Source: Triplophysa rosa (lineage: Eukaryota > Chordata > Actinopteri > Cypriniformes > Nemacheilidae). From it: a stretch of 64,000 nt of DNA. The first letter of the stretch is position 1. Each line of letters begins with the position of its first letter. A program made the translations under genes and the position numbers. The notes below the pieces were generated by a model. It did no database searches. It was not told where the DNA came from and saw only the letters and a program-made list of their open reading frames with translations. The DNA is taken from assembly GCF_024868665.1 (NCBI RefSeq), contig NC_079904.1, positions 22,375,325-22,439,324 of the forward strand, written 5' to 3'. Shown here in pieces: positions 1-42,527 of this stretch.

Positions 1-104
1 TTTTAGAATGGATAAAAAAGTAAAAACAAAAACTCCTTATTGTCTTAGACAAGAATACTGAATAATACAAGTTTTTAGTAAATATGTGGGTAAAAATGTC
101 TTAC

Positions 105-1099
105 AGTGATGCTAGTCCCACTGGCTTGGTTGATTCTGTTCATGTGTTTGCAGAATTCCGGTCCGTGGCCATCTCGATCTCTGTTGTTTTGGGTGACAAA
201 GAGAAGAGCGTGGATCATCTCATGAAGAAGGGTCTGTGGACAGAAACAGCGGACAGTTATAACAAATGTAAATTGTTTCCTTTCATGTTGAAAAGTGAAT
301 CTATTGTTTAACCAACCTGGACGAGATCTTTACGGGGTCTGAGCTTTAAGAGTGGTTCACTGAGTCTTACTGAGCACAGGCCTCCTCTTCCCTCATAAGA
401 GCACAGTCCAGCACACCTGTGACAGACAAACATTAAATCAGTTAGAAACGGATATATATAATAATGCTTATGTTTTTATTTTATTTTATACTGCTTGTGT
501 ACAGCACTTATGGTTTTGAAGGTGCTTTATAAATAAATGTCGAGTTGAGTTCTTGAGATCTATGTCTAACTTCTGTCTCTAGATTCCATACTATCTGTCT
601 AGATGTTGCAGATCTGTCCATCTATCTAGATATATACTACATAGATAGATAAATAGATCTATGAAACTAGATTCCAGCTTTAAATACGTATCTAGATTTA
701 ATCGACCTATCTACGTAGATGCCAGAACTATCAGTCTTATGATGAGAATTACACAGAATCATGTTGTTAGATGATGGAATCTTACAGTGTCATCCTTGGA
801 CTCCACTTCACCTCCACCCCGCACAGTTTTCCCCAGAAGAACATGTCATTAAACTGCAGGAACATGGCTCTCACGTCCGGATTGGGGTCCAGCGTCTCCC
901 ACGACTCGTCCACGATAGACAGCGGTCTCTCCGGTCTGCTCTGAGAGAATGGCACAACATCCAGCTCACTGGAGGAGTCAATCTTGCGCCTTTTACTTGA
1001 CGGATAGTCTTCATCATCATTCCACCGGGTACCCGCCGCTTCTTGATCAAACTCTTCTTGTAAACTTAGAGCGAGCAAGAAGTCTTCATCCTCCATCAT
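105..1099 (-). CDS. sprtn: SPRTN (Spartan) DNA-protein crosslink metalloprotease, N-terminal exons 1-3, partial
   Basis: SPRTN is a replication-coupled zinc protease that cleaves proteins crosslinked to DNA in the nucleus. Three exons are readable on the minus strand: 786-1099 (start codon at 1099, donor GTAAG), 317-416 and 105-233. They join in phase and all have AG/GT borders. Exon 1 starts MMEDEDFLLALSLQEE and ends in the conserved VEVKWSPRMTL. Exon 2 gives CAGLCSYEGRGGLCSVRLSE. Exon 3 carries the catalytic zinc motif HEMIH, followed by RDRDGHGPEFCKHM. These are typical of the SprT-like domain. The rest of the gene (zinc-ribbon part of SprT, then SHP, PIP and UBZ motifs in the family) would lie beyond the left edge. 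The gene is head-to-head with exoc8, as in human. A plus-strand open frame at 84-311 is only the antisense shadow of exon 3. Identity is near certain; the exon borders are my reading. Confidence 0.93.
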
Positions 1100-1953
1100 C
1101 AGTGTGCTTTACCAAAACCAGACTTGCTATTCTCTTATAATAGCTGACACCCTCAATCAGCACTAAATCGCTATATAGAACCCCTTACCATGACCATCGG
1201 ACCTCCAGCTTTATAGATCAAATGGTTTTAGGCCTAATCGCGGGGTTTCATTCTTGTAAATGTAACACGTAACATCCAAAACATTTGAAAGAAAGCTGAC
1301 AGCGCTTTCCCGCAGCGCCCGATGGGAGAAAAAACATGTTGGCCAATCATAAAGTCGCAGAGTGTGAGGATCTCTGGGAAATGTATTTTTTCCCCGCAAC
1401 GACCTGAAAACGTTATTTCACTTTTTATTTGTGTTGAGTGATGTAGAACACAACATTTGCAACATAGGGAGATAAAACACACGTCGTTTTTTAACGTCAG
1501 GATCATACAAAGTTGCTCAATGTTGAACGCTTTTCAAAGTATACCATTTTTAAAATATAAAATAAAGTTAAATTCATTTATATTGGTACATTTTACAAAT
1601 GTATTCTATTTTTTAATTAATCTTAAGAAAGTGGGGAAAAGATTAATGAAGATTTTATAAACGGTTTTATATAAACAATAAATACCAAATTTGAAGATAA
1701 AATTAACCCAAGCGTTTTGGGTGTGTTTTATCCAAAAACGACAAAACAACAAGTAAAAAACATTTGACGTCTTTATTTTGAAACGCATGCGCGTCACGTG
1801 GTGTGACGTCACCGGGAGGTGCCGTGTTTCCTGTGTAGAGGAAGCTAGCAAGACTTCTGCAGCAGTACATTGCAATGACACCTTAAATTTCGCGTAGTCA
1901 TACCGATATCTGTGCTTCAGTCGTATATTTTCTATCGCCACAATCTTGTAAAG
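1100..1953. promoter_or_regulatory. Shared (bidirectional) promoter region of sprtn and exoc8
   Basis: This is the 854-bp gap between the divergent start codons of sprtn and exoc8. Near the exoc8 side there is a tight cluster of promoter motifs: an NRF1-like CGCATGCGCG at 1784-1793, an E-box CACGTG at 1795-1800 and a perfect palindromic CRE, TGACGTCA, at 1804-1811. About 140 bp then remain to the exoc8 ATG. No TATA box stands out. The rest is AT-rich and without recognisable genes. The motifs are seen; their use and the transcription start sites are inferred. Confidence 0.6.
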
Positions 1954-4008
1954 ATGGCAGACACGGGAAATCGCCTGCGTAACTTACTGGAATCTCCTAA
2001 TTTTGAGCCTCAGTCATACGTGAAGCAGCTCTCGCAGCAGTCCGACGGTGACCGAGATTTACAAGAGCATCGTCAAAAAATACAAACGTTGGCTGACGAA
2101 ACCGCACAGAACCTGAAGAAAAACGTCTACAAAAACTACAGACAGTTCATCGAGACGGCCAAGGAGATTTCATACCTGGAAAGTGAGATGTATCAGCTCA
2201 GTCACATTCTCACAGAGCAGAAGAGTATAATGGAGAGTATCACACAGTCTCTCCTGTCTTCTGATAAAGATGAAACGGCCAAAGAGATGCTCGCAGCCTT
2301 TCCTAAAGAAAGCGAAGAGGTCAAACAAAGAACCCTGACCACACTTCTGGAAAAGGTAGAGGGATGCAAGAACATCATGGAAACCCCAGGCAGATATCTG
2401 GTTTATAATGGAGATCTCTTGGAGTATGACGCAGACAACATGTCACAGATTCAAAAGGTCCACGCTTTCCTCATGAACGACTGTCTGCTCATCGCGACTT
2501 GGCTGGCTAACAGACGCGGAGCCGTGAAATACAAATACAACGCGCTGTATGATCTGGAAAGCTTTGCCGTTGTAAATGTTAAAGACAACCCCCCGATGAA
2601 AGACATGTTCAAAATCCTGATGTTTCCCGAGAGCCGCATCTTCAAAGCCGAGAACAGCAAGATCAAGAAAGAGTGGCTGGAGATCCTGGAGGAAACGAAG
2701 AAAAACAAAGTGGCGAAGGACAAGAACAAAAAGGTAGAGGAGGTGCCGACATCGCCGGTCAGACAGGAAGTGTCCACAAATCCCTTCGATAAAGACGAAC
2801 CTCTGGATTCTGAGGAGCTGGTGGATCTGAGCCCCGAATGGATACAGGAGCTGCCAGAAGATCTTGACGTGTGCATTGCTCAGAGGGACTTCGAGGGTGC
2901 TGTCGACCTGTTAGATAAGCTGAACGAATATCTGAAGGAGCAGCCGGTGTCTCCGCGGGTGAAGGAGCTGAGGGTCAAGGTGGACGAGCGGGTTCGACAG
3001 CTGACGGAAGTGCTGGTGTTTGAGCTCTCCCCCGATCGCTCCCTCCGCGGGGGACCCAAAGCCACGCGGAGAGCCGTCTCCCAGCTCATCCGCTTGGGTC
3101 AATCCACAAAGGCCTGTGATCTGTTTTTGAAAAACCGAGCTGCGGCGGTCCGGACTGCCATCCGCCAGCTGCGCATTGAGGGCGCCACGTTGCTTTACAT
3201 CCAAAAGCTCTGCAACATCTTCTTCACGAGTTTGCTCGAGACCGCCAGGGAGTTTGAGATGGACTTCGCGGGCAACACTGGCTGCTACTCCGCCTTCGTG
3301 GTCTGGTCTCGCTCGGTGATGAAAGTCTTCGTAGACGCCTTCAGCAAACAGGTGTTTGACAGCAAAGAGAGCCTGTCCACCGCCGCGGAGTGCGTGAAGT
3401 TCGCCAGCGAACACTGCAAGCAGCTGAGCGAGATAGGCCTGGATCTCACCTTTATTTTGCAAACGTTACTGGTCAGAGACATCAGGGAGGCCCTCCAAAG
3501 CCAGAAAGACATAATCATAGAGGCCACGAAGCATCGTAACTCTGAGGAGATGTGGCGTAGGATGAACCTGATGACTCCTGAAGCTCTGGCCAAACTCAAG
3601 GATGAAATGCGGAGCTGTGGGATCAGCAGCTTCGATCAGTACACGGGGGAAGACTGCTGGGTCAACCTGAGCTACACCGTCGTGGCCTTCACCAAACAGA
3701 TGATGGCGTTCCTGGAAGAGGGGCTGAAGCTGTACTTCCCCGAGCTGCACATGGTGTTTCTGGAGAGCCTGCGGGAGATCATACTGGTGGCCGTGCAGCA
3801 TGTGGATTACAGCCTGCGCTGCGAGCAGGAGACAGAGAAAAAGGCCTTCATTCTCCAGAACGCATCGTTCCTGCACGAGACTGTGCTTCCTGTTGTGGAG
3901 AGGAGGTTTGAGGAAGGTGTCGGGAAACCGGCCAAACAGCTGCAGGATTTGAGAAAGAGCTCTCGGTCTGTCAGGGTCAATCCTGACAGCACTACATCTC
4001 TTGTTTAA
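1954..4008 (+). CDS. exoc8: Exocyst complex component 8 (Exo84), intronless
   Basis: EXOC8 is a subunit of the octameric exocyst, which tethers secretory vesicles to the plasma membrane and is an effector of RalA. The single open frame encodes 684 aa (human about 725). I start at ATG 1954 (MADTGNRLRNLLESPNFEP), which matches the family's N terminus; the frame is open upstream to 1912, but those 14 codons are not family-like. Visible parts: an N-terminal helical Vps51/Exo84-type region (about 20-135), a PH domain (about 145-250, from PGRYLVYNGDLLEYD to KKEWLEILEE), a charged linker with KDKNKKVEEVP, then the helical Exo84 C-terminal region (about 295-660). Having no intron agrees with the vertebrate gene. 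It is divergent from sprtn and runs in the same direction as trim67. No frameshift or internal stop. Confidence 0.97.
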   Translation: MADTGNRLRNLLESPNFEPQSYVKQLSQQSDGDRDLQEHRQKIQTLADETAQNLKKNVYKNYRQFIETAKEISYLESEMYQLSHILTEQKSIMESITQSLLSSDKDETAKEMLAAFPKESEEVKQRTLTTLLEKVEGCKNIMETPGRYLVYNGDLLEYDADNMSQIQKVHAFLMNDCLLIATWLANRRGAVKYKYNALYDLESFAVVNVKDNPPMKDMFKILMFPESRIFKAENSKIKKEWLEILEETKKNKVAKDKNKKVEEVPTSPVRQEVSTNPFDKDEPLDSEELVDLSPEWIQELPEDLDVCIAQRDFEGAVDLLDKLNEYLKEQPVSPRVKELRVKVDERVRQLTEVLVFELSPDRSLRGGPKATRRAVSQLIRLGQSTKACDLFLKNRAAAVRTAIRQLRIEGATLLYIQKLCNIFFTSLLETAREFEMDFAGNTGCYSAFVVWSRSVMKVFVDAFSKQVFDSKESLSTAAECVKFASEHCKQLSEIGLDLTFILQTLLVRDIREALQSQKDIIIEATKHRNSEEMWRRMNLMTPEALAKLKDEMRSCGISSFDQYTGEDCWVNLSYTVVAFTKQMMAFLEEGLKLYFPELHMVFLESLREIILVAVQHVDYSLRCEQETEKKAFILQNASFLHETVLPVVERRFEEGVGKPAKQLQDLRKSSRSVRVNPDSTTSLV

Positions 4009-4156
4009 CAGCTTTGAATGAACACTGATTACTTGCGTTATGTACTAGTTGAGGTCTTAAAATCTCATATAATTTAGTTCGGTGCACTTTTAAACTCGTA
4101 CACTCCTTAACTCAAACCACCGAAAGCAAATCCAGAACACTTCATCATTTCATAGT

Positions 4157-4290
4157 AATAAATGTATTAATTTATTTTAAAGAGATAAACTGTTGGATTT
4201 TCGATCACTTATAATGGACTGCGTATTGCTAAAGTGAACAAAAACAAATGTTTATTATTGGTCCCCTCGATCAAACAAAATGAAAATAAA
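4157..4290 (+). terminator. Candidate exoc8 polyadenylation signals
   Basis: Two canonical AATAAA hexamers follow the exoc8 stop, at 4157-4162 and 4285-4290 (149 and 277 bp downstream). The second is followed by a T/G-rich stretch (TTGCTTGCTTGCTTTTCTCC, 4292-4311), as expected for a cleavage site. Which one is used is not known. Confidence 0.5.
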
Positions 4291-5539
4291 CTTGCTTGCT
4301 TGCTTTTCTCCTGTTTTGAATGCATTTAAAAAGCTTTTTAACCTTTAAATGACATATGAATATCTTTCACAGTCTGGAACGTAGTGCCCCCTGGTGACAG
4401 AGAAAAACAAATCTTATTCAAAATCCTGAAGCATTTATAAAAAAATTGTTTCTTTTCTTTCTGTGTATTTCGGATCATGTTTTTAATATTATTATAATCC
4501 TGACATAGTAGTTTATGTTAAACAGCTTAAAAATGCATTTTTTAAATAGTGCATATAATAACACTATATGATATACACCCGCGGAAACAATTAAAATACT
4601 GTTTCACAATTATTTTCAGTCTTTCTGAATTCACTATTTACAGGCATGTGTATGTGTAAAATGATCATTTTTGTTTCATTCTGTGAGCTACAAACAATAT
4701 TTCTCCCAGATTTCAAATAAAAATATTGTTTCCATTTGAATTTATTTGCAGAAAAAGGTGAAAATAACAGAAAAAAATGCTCTGTGTTTTTTCAGACCTC
4801 AAGTACTGCAAAGACAACAAATTCATTGTTTTTATTGACTGCACGAGTAGTCAATAAAAAGGCATTTTTCTTTTTCATCATTTTATATTTTATTTCATGT
4901 ACAGTTGGTATAATATATTCAACTTAAAAGAGCAAAACATGCAAGGAAAAGGTTATAATAGTAAATGAATGAATACAATTATTCTATTCTAATTTATTTC
5001 TATTTGCAAAAAGCAGAAAATACATTGACAGTAGAGACTAAGAAAGAAACAATGTAAAACAAAATCTAGAAAATACATGATATTATTTTTTTATTATAAT
5101 TGATTTTATAAAATGATGGGGCCTCAAGTTAAAAAAAGATATATCGACAAATATGCAGTTGTGGGTTTATAGTGAGAAAGAAAAATACAATCTTAGTTTT
5201 ATACAATTCGTTTTTCTTATTTGCATTAATATACTTTTTATAACCGCTGTGATAGTTAATTGTCAGGTGAGGTGAGGTGTGGGTGGGTTTTGATGATAAA
5301 TGTGGTGAGTGGGTCGTTCATTCCTGTGTGGGCAGCACAAACACGGCGGTGTTTTCACGTCCACACAAACAAACAAGCGTATATACTCATACACAAACTA
5401 GTGCTGAACGTCACCACCAGTAGGCTACAAGGCCCGTCCTTCTTTGACGGGGTTGTTTACAAATGGCTTCTTTTAATTGCAAATTAGGTTTAAAAACTCC
5501 GACGTCCCCTTAATACGGGATGATAAAACAAAAGGTGTT
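4291..5539. other. AT-rich intergenic spacer, exoc8 to trim67
   Basis: I see no gene here. The sequence is mostly AT-rich and of low complexity, with short open frames lacking protein-like composition. From about 5260 the base composition becomes more GC-rich, approaching the trim67 5' region. Confidence 0.6.
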
Positions 5540-5629
5540 GCTGCGCAAACCGATCGGCGTTTGACATCAAAATATCGAGAGCCCCGCTCTCGCGATACTT
5601 GATATCACCCATCGATCGGTCTGCGCAGC
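5540..5629. repeat. 90-bp palindromic element just upstream of trim67
   Basis: The left arm begins GCTGCGCAAACCGATCG (5540) and the right arm ends CGATCGGTCTGCGCAGC (5629). The inner parts also pair: TATCGAGAG against CTCTCGCGATA around a short GCCCC-type centre near 5581-5586. The arms are about 40 nt with a few mismatches and small gaps. It lies 243 bp before the trim67 start codon and could be a very short MITE or a cruciform-forming promoter element. A one-armed relative occurs at 46121-46171 in the fsaf1/gnpat promoter. Confidence 0.7.
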
Positions 5630-37807
<32,178 letters not shown>

Positions 37808-39088
37808 TCATCTCTGACCAATCAGAACGAGCGAGACCTTCTGCATCAAACAGCACAGTAAATGTTCTCCAGCGCTGAGCTGACATATAAAGCTGATAAA
37901 ACTTTGCTGGGATAAATAATCAGACTTTTTTCCTGAATGTTTCATCTGTTTCTCTCGTGGTCGTGTCAGTGATTTGCATATCAGTGTTTGCAAATCATCC
38001 CCATGTTTACAGATAAACAAACCGCAGGATGTCCCGATGCTGGAGTCAGAGCCCAGAGCACAAACGCTTCCAAGCTTTAAGAGTTCTGCCTCGTACCTCA
38101 AAGAAAATCTAAAGTAAGATTAACCCAGTTTGAAAAATGCTATTTAAATCATTAAAACCAACATATCAGGCATTACATGTGTTAGCAGCGGGAATAAATT
38201 CGGGTGGGGTAAATAGTCAGACATCTTTTTTTTCATCCATTTCTCTCGTGGTCATGTCAGTAATTTACATTTCACTGTTTACAAATGATTCCTGTGTTTA
38301 CAAACTATCAAAATCATTCAAATCAGGCATTTCATATCCCGGGAAGGGGAATTAAAATAAGGAACAACTGCGAGGTCGACATTTTGAAGGATGGTTTCAG
38401 GTTAGTCGCTCACGATATACAATTCTCAGGTTTACTCACAGTTTGAGATTTGGCCTCAACACACTCCTCACATGACCGGGCTGCTGGGGGTGAATATATC
38501 CTGGTCAACCACAAACCCATGCTTCAAAAATAGTGACGACGAGCCTTTTAGCATCATAGGATGGTGCTTGGAGGATGCAAGTATTACCATAAAACAGTTT
38601 TTTCACATAAAAGTATTTTTTTCATGTTTTTTTCTGGCAAATTTTCAGTCATTTTCTGTAAATTTTTACCGTATTTCACTGAATAAGAACAGAGATTTTC
38701 TGGCAGCTGGGGTGCAAAATAACTTTTTTTTGGTAAAATGGCAGGTTTTTAAATTTGCATTCTTTTTCTGTAATTTATTGGTTTTACCGTATTTCAAAAA
38801 TACATGACAAATCTGTAAAATTACAAGTTTTTACATTATATGTGCAAAAATCAGCCCAATCCCAAGTGTCTGGTGTTTAGATATACTGTAGCTTGGGTTG
38901 TAAGTCTTTATCGTCCACCTTCATTTTGACTCCTTGATAAGTTTTCGAATGTGCAGTTTCATTACTGTTCATAGCTTTTTTGCAATAGTTATGCAAGTAT
39001 GATACGAGGCGGTTACGGGTGTGTTCACATCTCGAATTATGGTATTATGAAAGTATGTGCAATAGTAATGGTATCGATTGCTTCAGCG
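37808..39088. other. trim67 3' UTR and intergenic sequence
   Basis: The trim67 stop is at 37805-37807. Two weakly related stretches follow, each with TTTCTCTCGTGGTC (37950 and 38240) then GTGTTTACA or similar, suggesting a local duplication of about 290 bp. 38590-38830 is T-rich with repeated TTTTACCGTATTTC-like segments. No gene seen. Confidence 0.5.
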
Positions 39089-39808
39089 CAGTGGTTCTCA
39101 AACTTTTCAGATCAAGTACCACCTTTGATAAAATGAGTTGTTCCAAGTACCACCATAGAAAATCACATGAATAAACACTCAAATTAATAGGAGCTGTGAA
39201 TCTTTATCTTTACACCTCGTCCTCCAATTCTAATGTATTATTAATAATACAAACACTTTTGTATTTACCAGCGGTTTTCAAACTAAAGAACATGTTTGTT
39301 TCCATGTTTTCAAGTTAGTCAGCAGTAATAGTGGACACAAAACACATTTCTGTAGTGCACTGTAAACAGGGCTCTGTAAACTCTTATGGGGGATTCAGGG
39401 GCGGACTGGCCATCTGGCGTACCGGGCGTTTTCCCGGTGGGCCGCTAACGTATGGGGCCGGAACGGAGGCGGTGGCCGCTTAGACAGACGTATTATAAAT
39501 GCGAATGCACGCAACGCGAATTCAATAGACACGTATGCTTGTCTGTGTTTGAGCTGCCCGTCACGTGCCTGAGTTACATCCACCAATGATAAATAAACAA
39601 TCATTCATACAACTATATGAAAATTGGACATAGGCTGAGATGTATTCCGTATTTATCTATCATGTATTAAGCATTTTAAATTGTTTTTAAAACACGAAAT
39701 GTAAATGACAGTATACATAGAGTTTTTAATTTTCTGACGTGTCCCGTACCACCAGGGGTCTCTTCAAATACCACTAGTGGTACGTGTACCACAGTTTGAG
39801 AACCACTG
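39089..39808. mobile_element. hAT-like element (720 bp) with a nested repeat
   Basis: Termini CAGTGGTTCTCAAACTTTTC and CAGTTTGAGAACCACTG. Flanking 8-mers CTTCAGCG (39081-39088) and CTTTAGCG (39809-39816) differ at one base. The interior at 39396-39470 (AGGGGCGGACTGGCCATCTG) is a different, GC-rich fish repeat, probably inserted later. Confidence 0.8.
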
Positions 39809-39816
39809 CTTTAGCG

Positions 39817-41756
39817 GATACCACTAAAAAGATACAAATATGTTGGTTAATTGGTCAAAAGTGCCACCTGTGACATCACATTACCGCAAACGCATATGTC
39901 GCTATCAAAGACAGAGCCAGATTTGTAGTACATTAGGTCTTGGTGCTTTAAACGGACCAGACTTAGGTTCGACTTCACAGCTTTTGGGAAGCTCTCGCAA
40001 TACTGTCATGTCGATTGGTCTTTGTAGTGCCGCGAATATTATACCAGAACCTACCAATGAAATCTCTTTACACTGTGATAGATGTGTGCCCTAAAACTTA
40101 ATAATACATTTTAAAGCTGATTTAATGATAAAATAGTTTCTCCTAACTAACTAAGCCATTGTTCGGTTCATTTCCCTCGATAAAACAGTGTGGCTCAACT
40201 AAATATCGCTCTTTGTTTGAACATTTTCAGCCAGCAAGTCAGCTTTTAATGAGACTTAAGCTTCACAAGGTTAATAGCTTACTAAAGCTAAAACTAATAA
40301 CACATTTTTATTAACCGAAATCAAATAAAACATCAGCCTAAATATTATTTGAACAACTTAAGCTAAACGAAAATTAGAAATGTAAAAATGAAGACACAAA
40401 AATGATTAGCTGAAAATACATACTGAATTTACATAAAACAAACATTTAAAAATAAAAGCAAATTCAAAATATTATTACAATAAAACTATTATAATAACAC
40501 TTTATCTCACCAAACGTTGAACACTACATTTTCAATATTTCAATATGAGAATTTTCAGCTTTTTTTAACATGATGTAAGAATAAAGTCATATCATGAAGG
40601 TTGTGTTTGCATGTTGTACAGCGCACATTCATTTCATTGAATTTGATCGAGAAAGTTACAGTCTGCCATCTAGTGTTAGTTGTGTAGATGTATTTACATC
40701 CATCAAAACGCATTAAACATTTATGATAAAGAGCCACTTGTGGACCATGCAATAACAGATACCTCCAATACGTGACGTTTCAGGGAGACCTGAGGGAAGT
40801 ATATTTATTTGTATGTATTATTTTGTCCAGATATTAATTTTACAGATGATGACCCACTAATGTAAAGCATGGGATGTTGTTGATAGCTGTAATGCATTTC
40901 TATGAAGAGTTCGTTTGATGTAAATAGCTTCATCTGATCCCTTTGTGTTGGCCGACAAGAACTGTCAGGAGGTTCGTAATAAATGGAGACAGATTAAAAA
41001 ATCTGTTATTTCTTAAAATAAATGTTCGAGTTCAATTCAAGTTCATCTTCATCAACAGACTTCTATTTCAGTATTTTATATTTCAGTATTCTATTGTAAT
41101 TTTGTGATAACTGAGATGCTGTTAATAGAGATGAACTTGTTTTAAACCTGGAACATTCCTTTAAATCCAATACTAATGATGATGATGCTCGTCAAAACAT
41201 TAAACAGTGTCATTTTAAATGTCACATTGGACTTGTTTGTATTAAAGTATATTTTAAAATGTATGTTTATGTAGCTAATAGAATCTCTGGTCATGTAGTC
41301 AGTATAAAACAGATTTTTCAAGCATTTTAAAACTAATACGGAATTGTTACAGACCGATACATTTCCCAACCGATATAGAAATTTTGCCAAATTGGAGACG
41401 CTGCTTGGGAATGTGATATGTATGAGGGCAAAACAAAAAAAACCCAGGGCCATTAAAGTGCTTGCAATTGAAACAACATTATCAGCAGAATGTGCTGATC
41501 AAATCCACAAAAATAAAACAAGAACATCCATGAAGGAATTCTATTGAAAACGCACAATTGTTTTGTTTGTCGAAATGTTTGTTACACAAGTTTACACTTA
41601 ATATGGCTGAGTGTGACCGCCGTCAAAATAAACAAAATCATTTGGTGAAAGCATTAATTACAAACACCATGCATTAACTATTTATTTGATAAATACAGCA
41701 TATTACCAACCTGGATGTCAGCTGTTTGGCCCTAAACGTCTCATTATTACAGTAAC
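39817..41756. other. Intergenic sequence between the convergent trim67 and fsaf1
   Basis: No gene recognised. AT-rich, with only short unconvincing open frames. I see no strong inverted repeats. Confidence 0.5.
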
Positions 41757-42070
41757 AGGGGACAGTTCACCCAAAAGTCATCATTTACTCGCCCTCGAGT
41801 TGTTTCAAATCTGCATCAATATCTTTGTTCCGATGAACACAGAGAAAGATATTTGGAAGAATGCTTGACCAAACAGTTCTTGGACCCTATTGACCACCAT
41901 AGTAAGAAAAAATACAACAGTAGTCAATGTTGCAAAGAACTGTTTGCTTTTCCACCTTCTTCAAATATCTTCTTTTGTGTTCATCAGGTCAAAGAAATGT
42001 ATACAGATTTGGAACAACTCGAGGGCGAGTAAATGAAGAATTTTTATTTTTGGGTTGACTGTTCCTTAAA
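41757..42070. mobile_element. Family-1 MITE
   Basis: The left end GGGGACAGTTCACCCAAAAG pairs with the right end TTGGGTTGACTGTTCCTTAA. The inner arms ACTCGCCCTCGAGTTGTTTC and GAACAACTCGAGGGCGAGTA are complementary apart from a few bases. It lies about 460 bp downstream of the fsaf1 stop. Confidence 0.8.
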
Positions 42071-42527
42071 GAGCTTAAAGCAAAAACAAGCTGTTTTTCA
42101 GATCCTAACACACACGCGAATGGAAGTATTGTGACATTGACTTCTCATTTACTGCTGTGATCTTTTGTACGTCTTGTGGTTTGTATATACGAATACATTG
42201 TATACGACATTCTTTTCTTACTACATAGTATGGAAGAAAAACAGTGTCTTTTCCCTTTTAATAAACAATAAAACTGTAATAACAGATCAAGAAGTGTCTC
42301 CTCTGTGGTTTTGTTTGAAAAAAATCAAGGTTTCATTAATAAATTCATTGCAACTGTAAGTCCAAACAATACAATAAGGGCACTGTAAATGTATTCTAGG
42401 TATGATGATGGAAAGCAAAATATGAAAACATTAGTCTAGTCAAAACATGATTCTCAATTCATTTTTAAAAATTCTTGTCTTGTCTTGGATTCTTTTGATG
42501 AAAATATAAACAGTCACTCATCCAGTG

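Noticed and set aside
84..311. 75-codon plus-strand open frame with an apparent splice acceptor
   Set aside because: It is antisense to sprtn exon 3. The minus strand reads the HEMIH protease motif with proper AG/GT borders.
1912..1953. Upstream in-frame start for exoc8
   Set aside because: The extra 14 residues (MLQSYIFYRHNLVK) do not resemble the family N terminus, while MADTGNRLRN at 1954 does.
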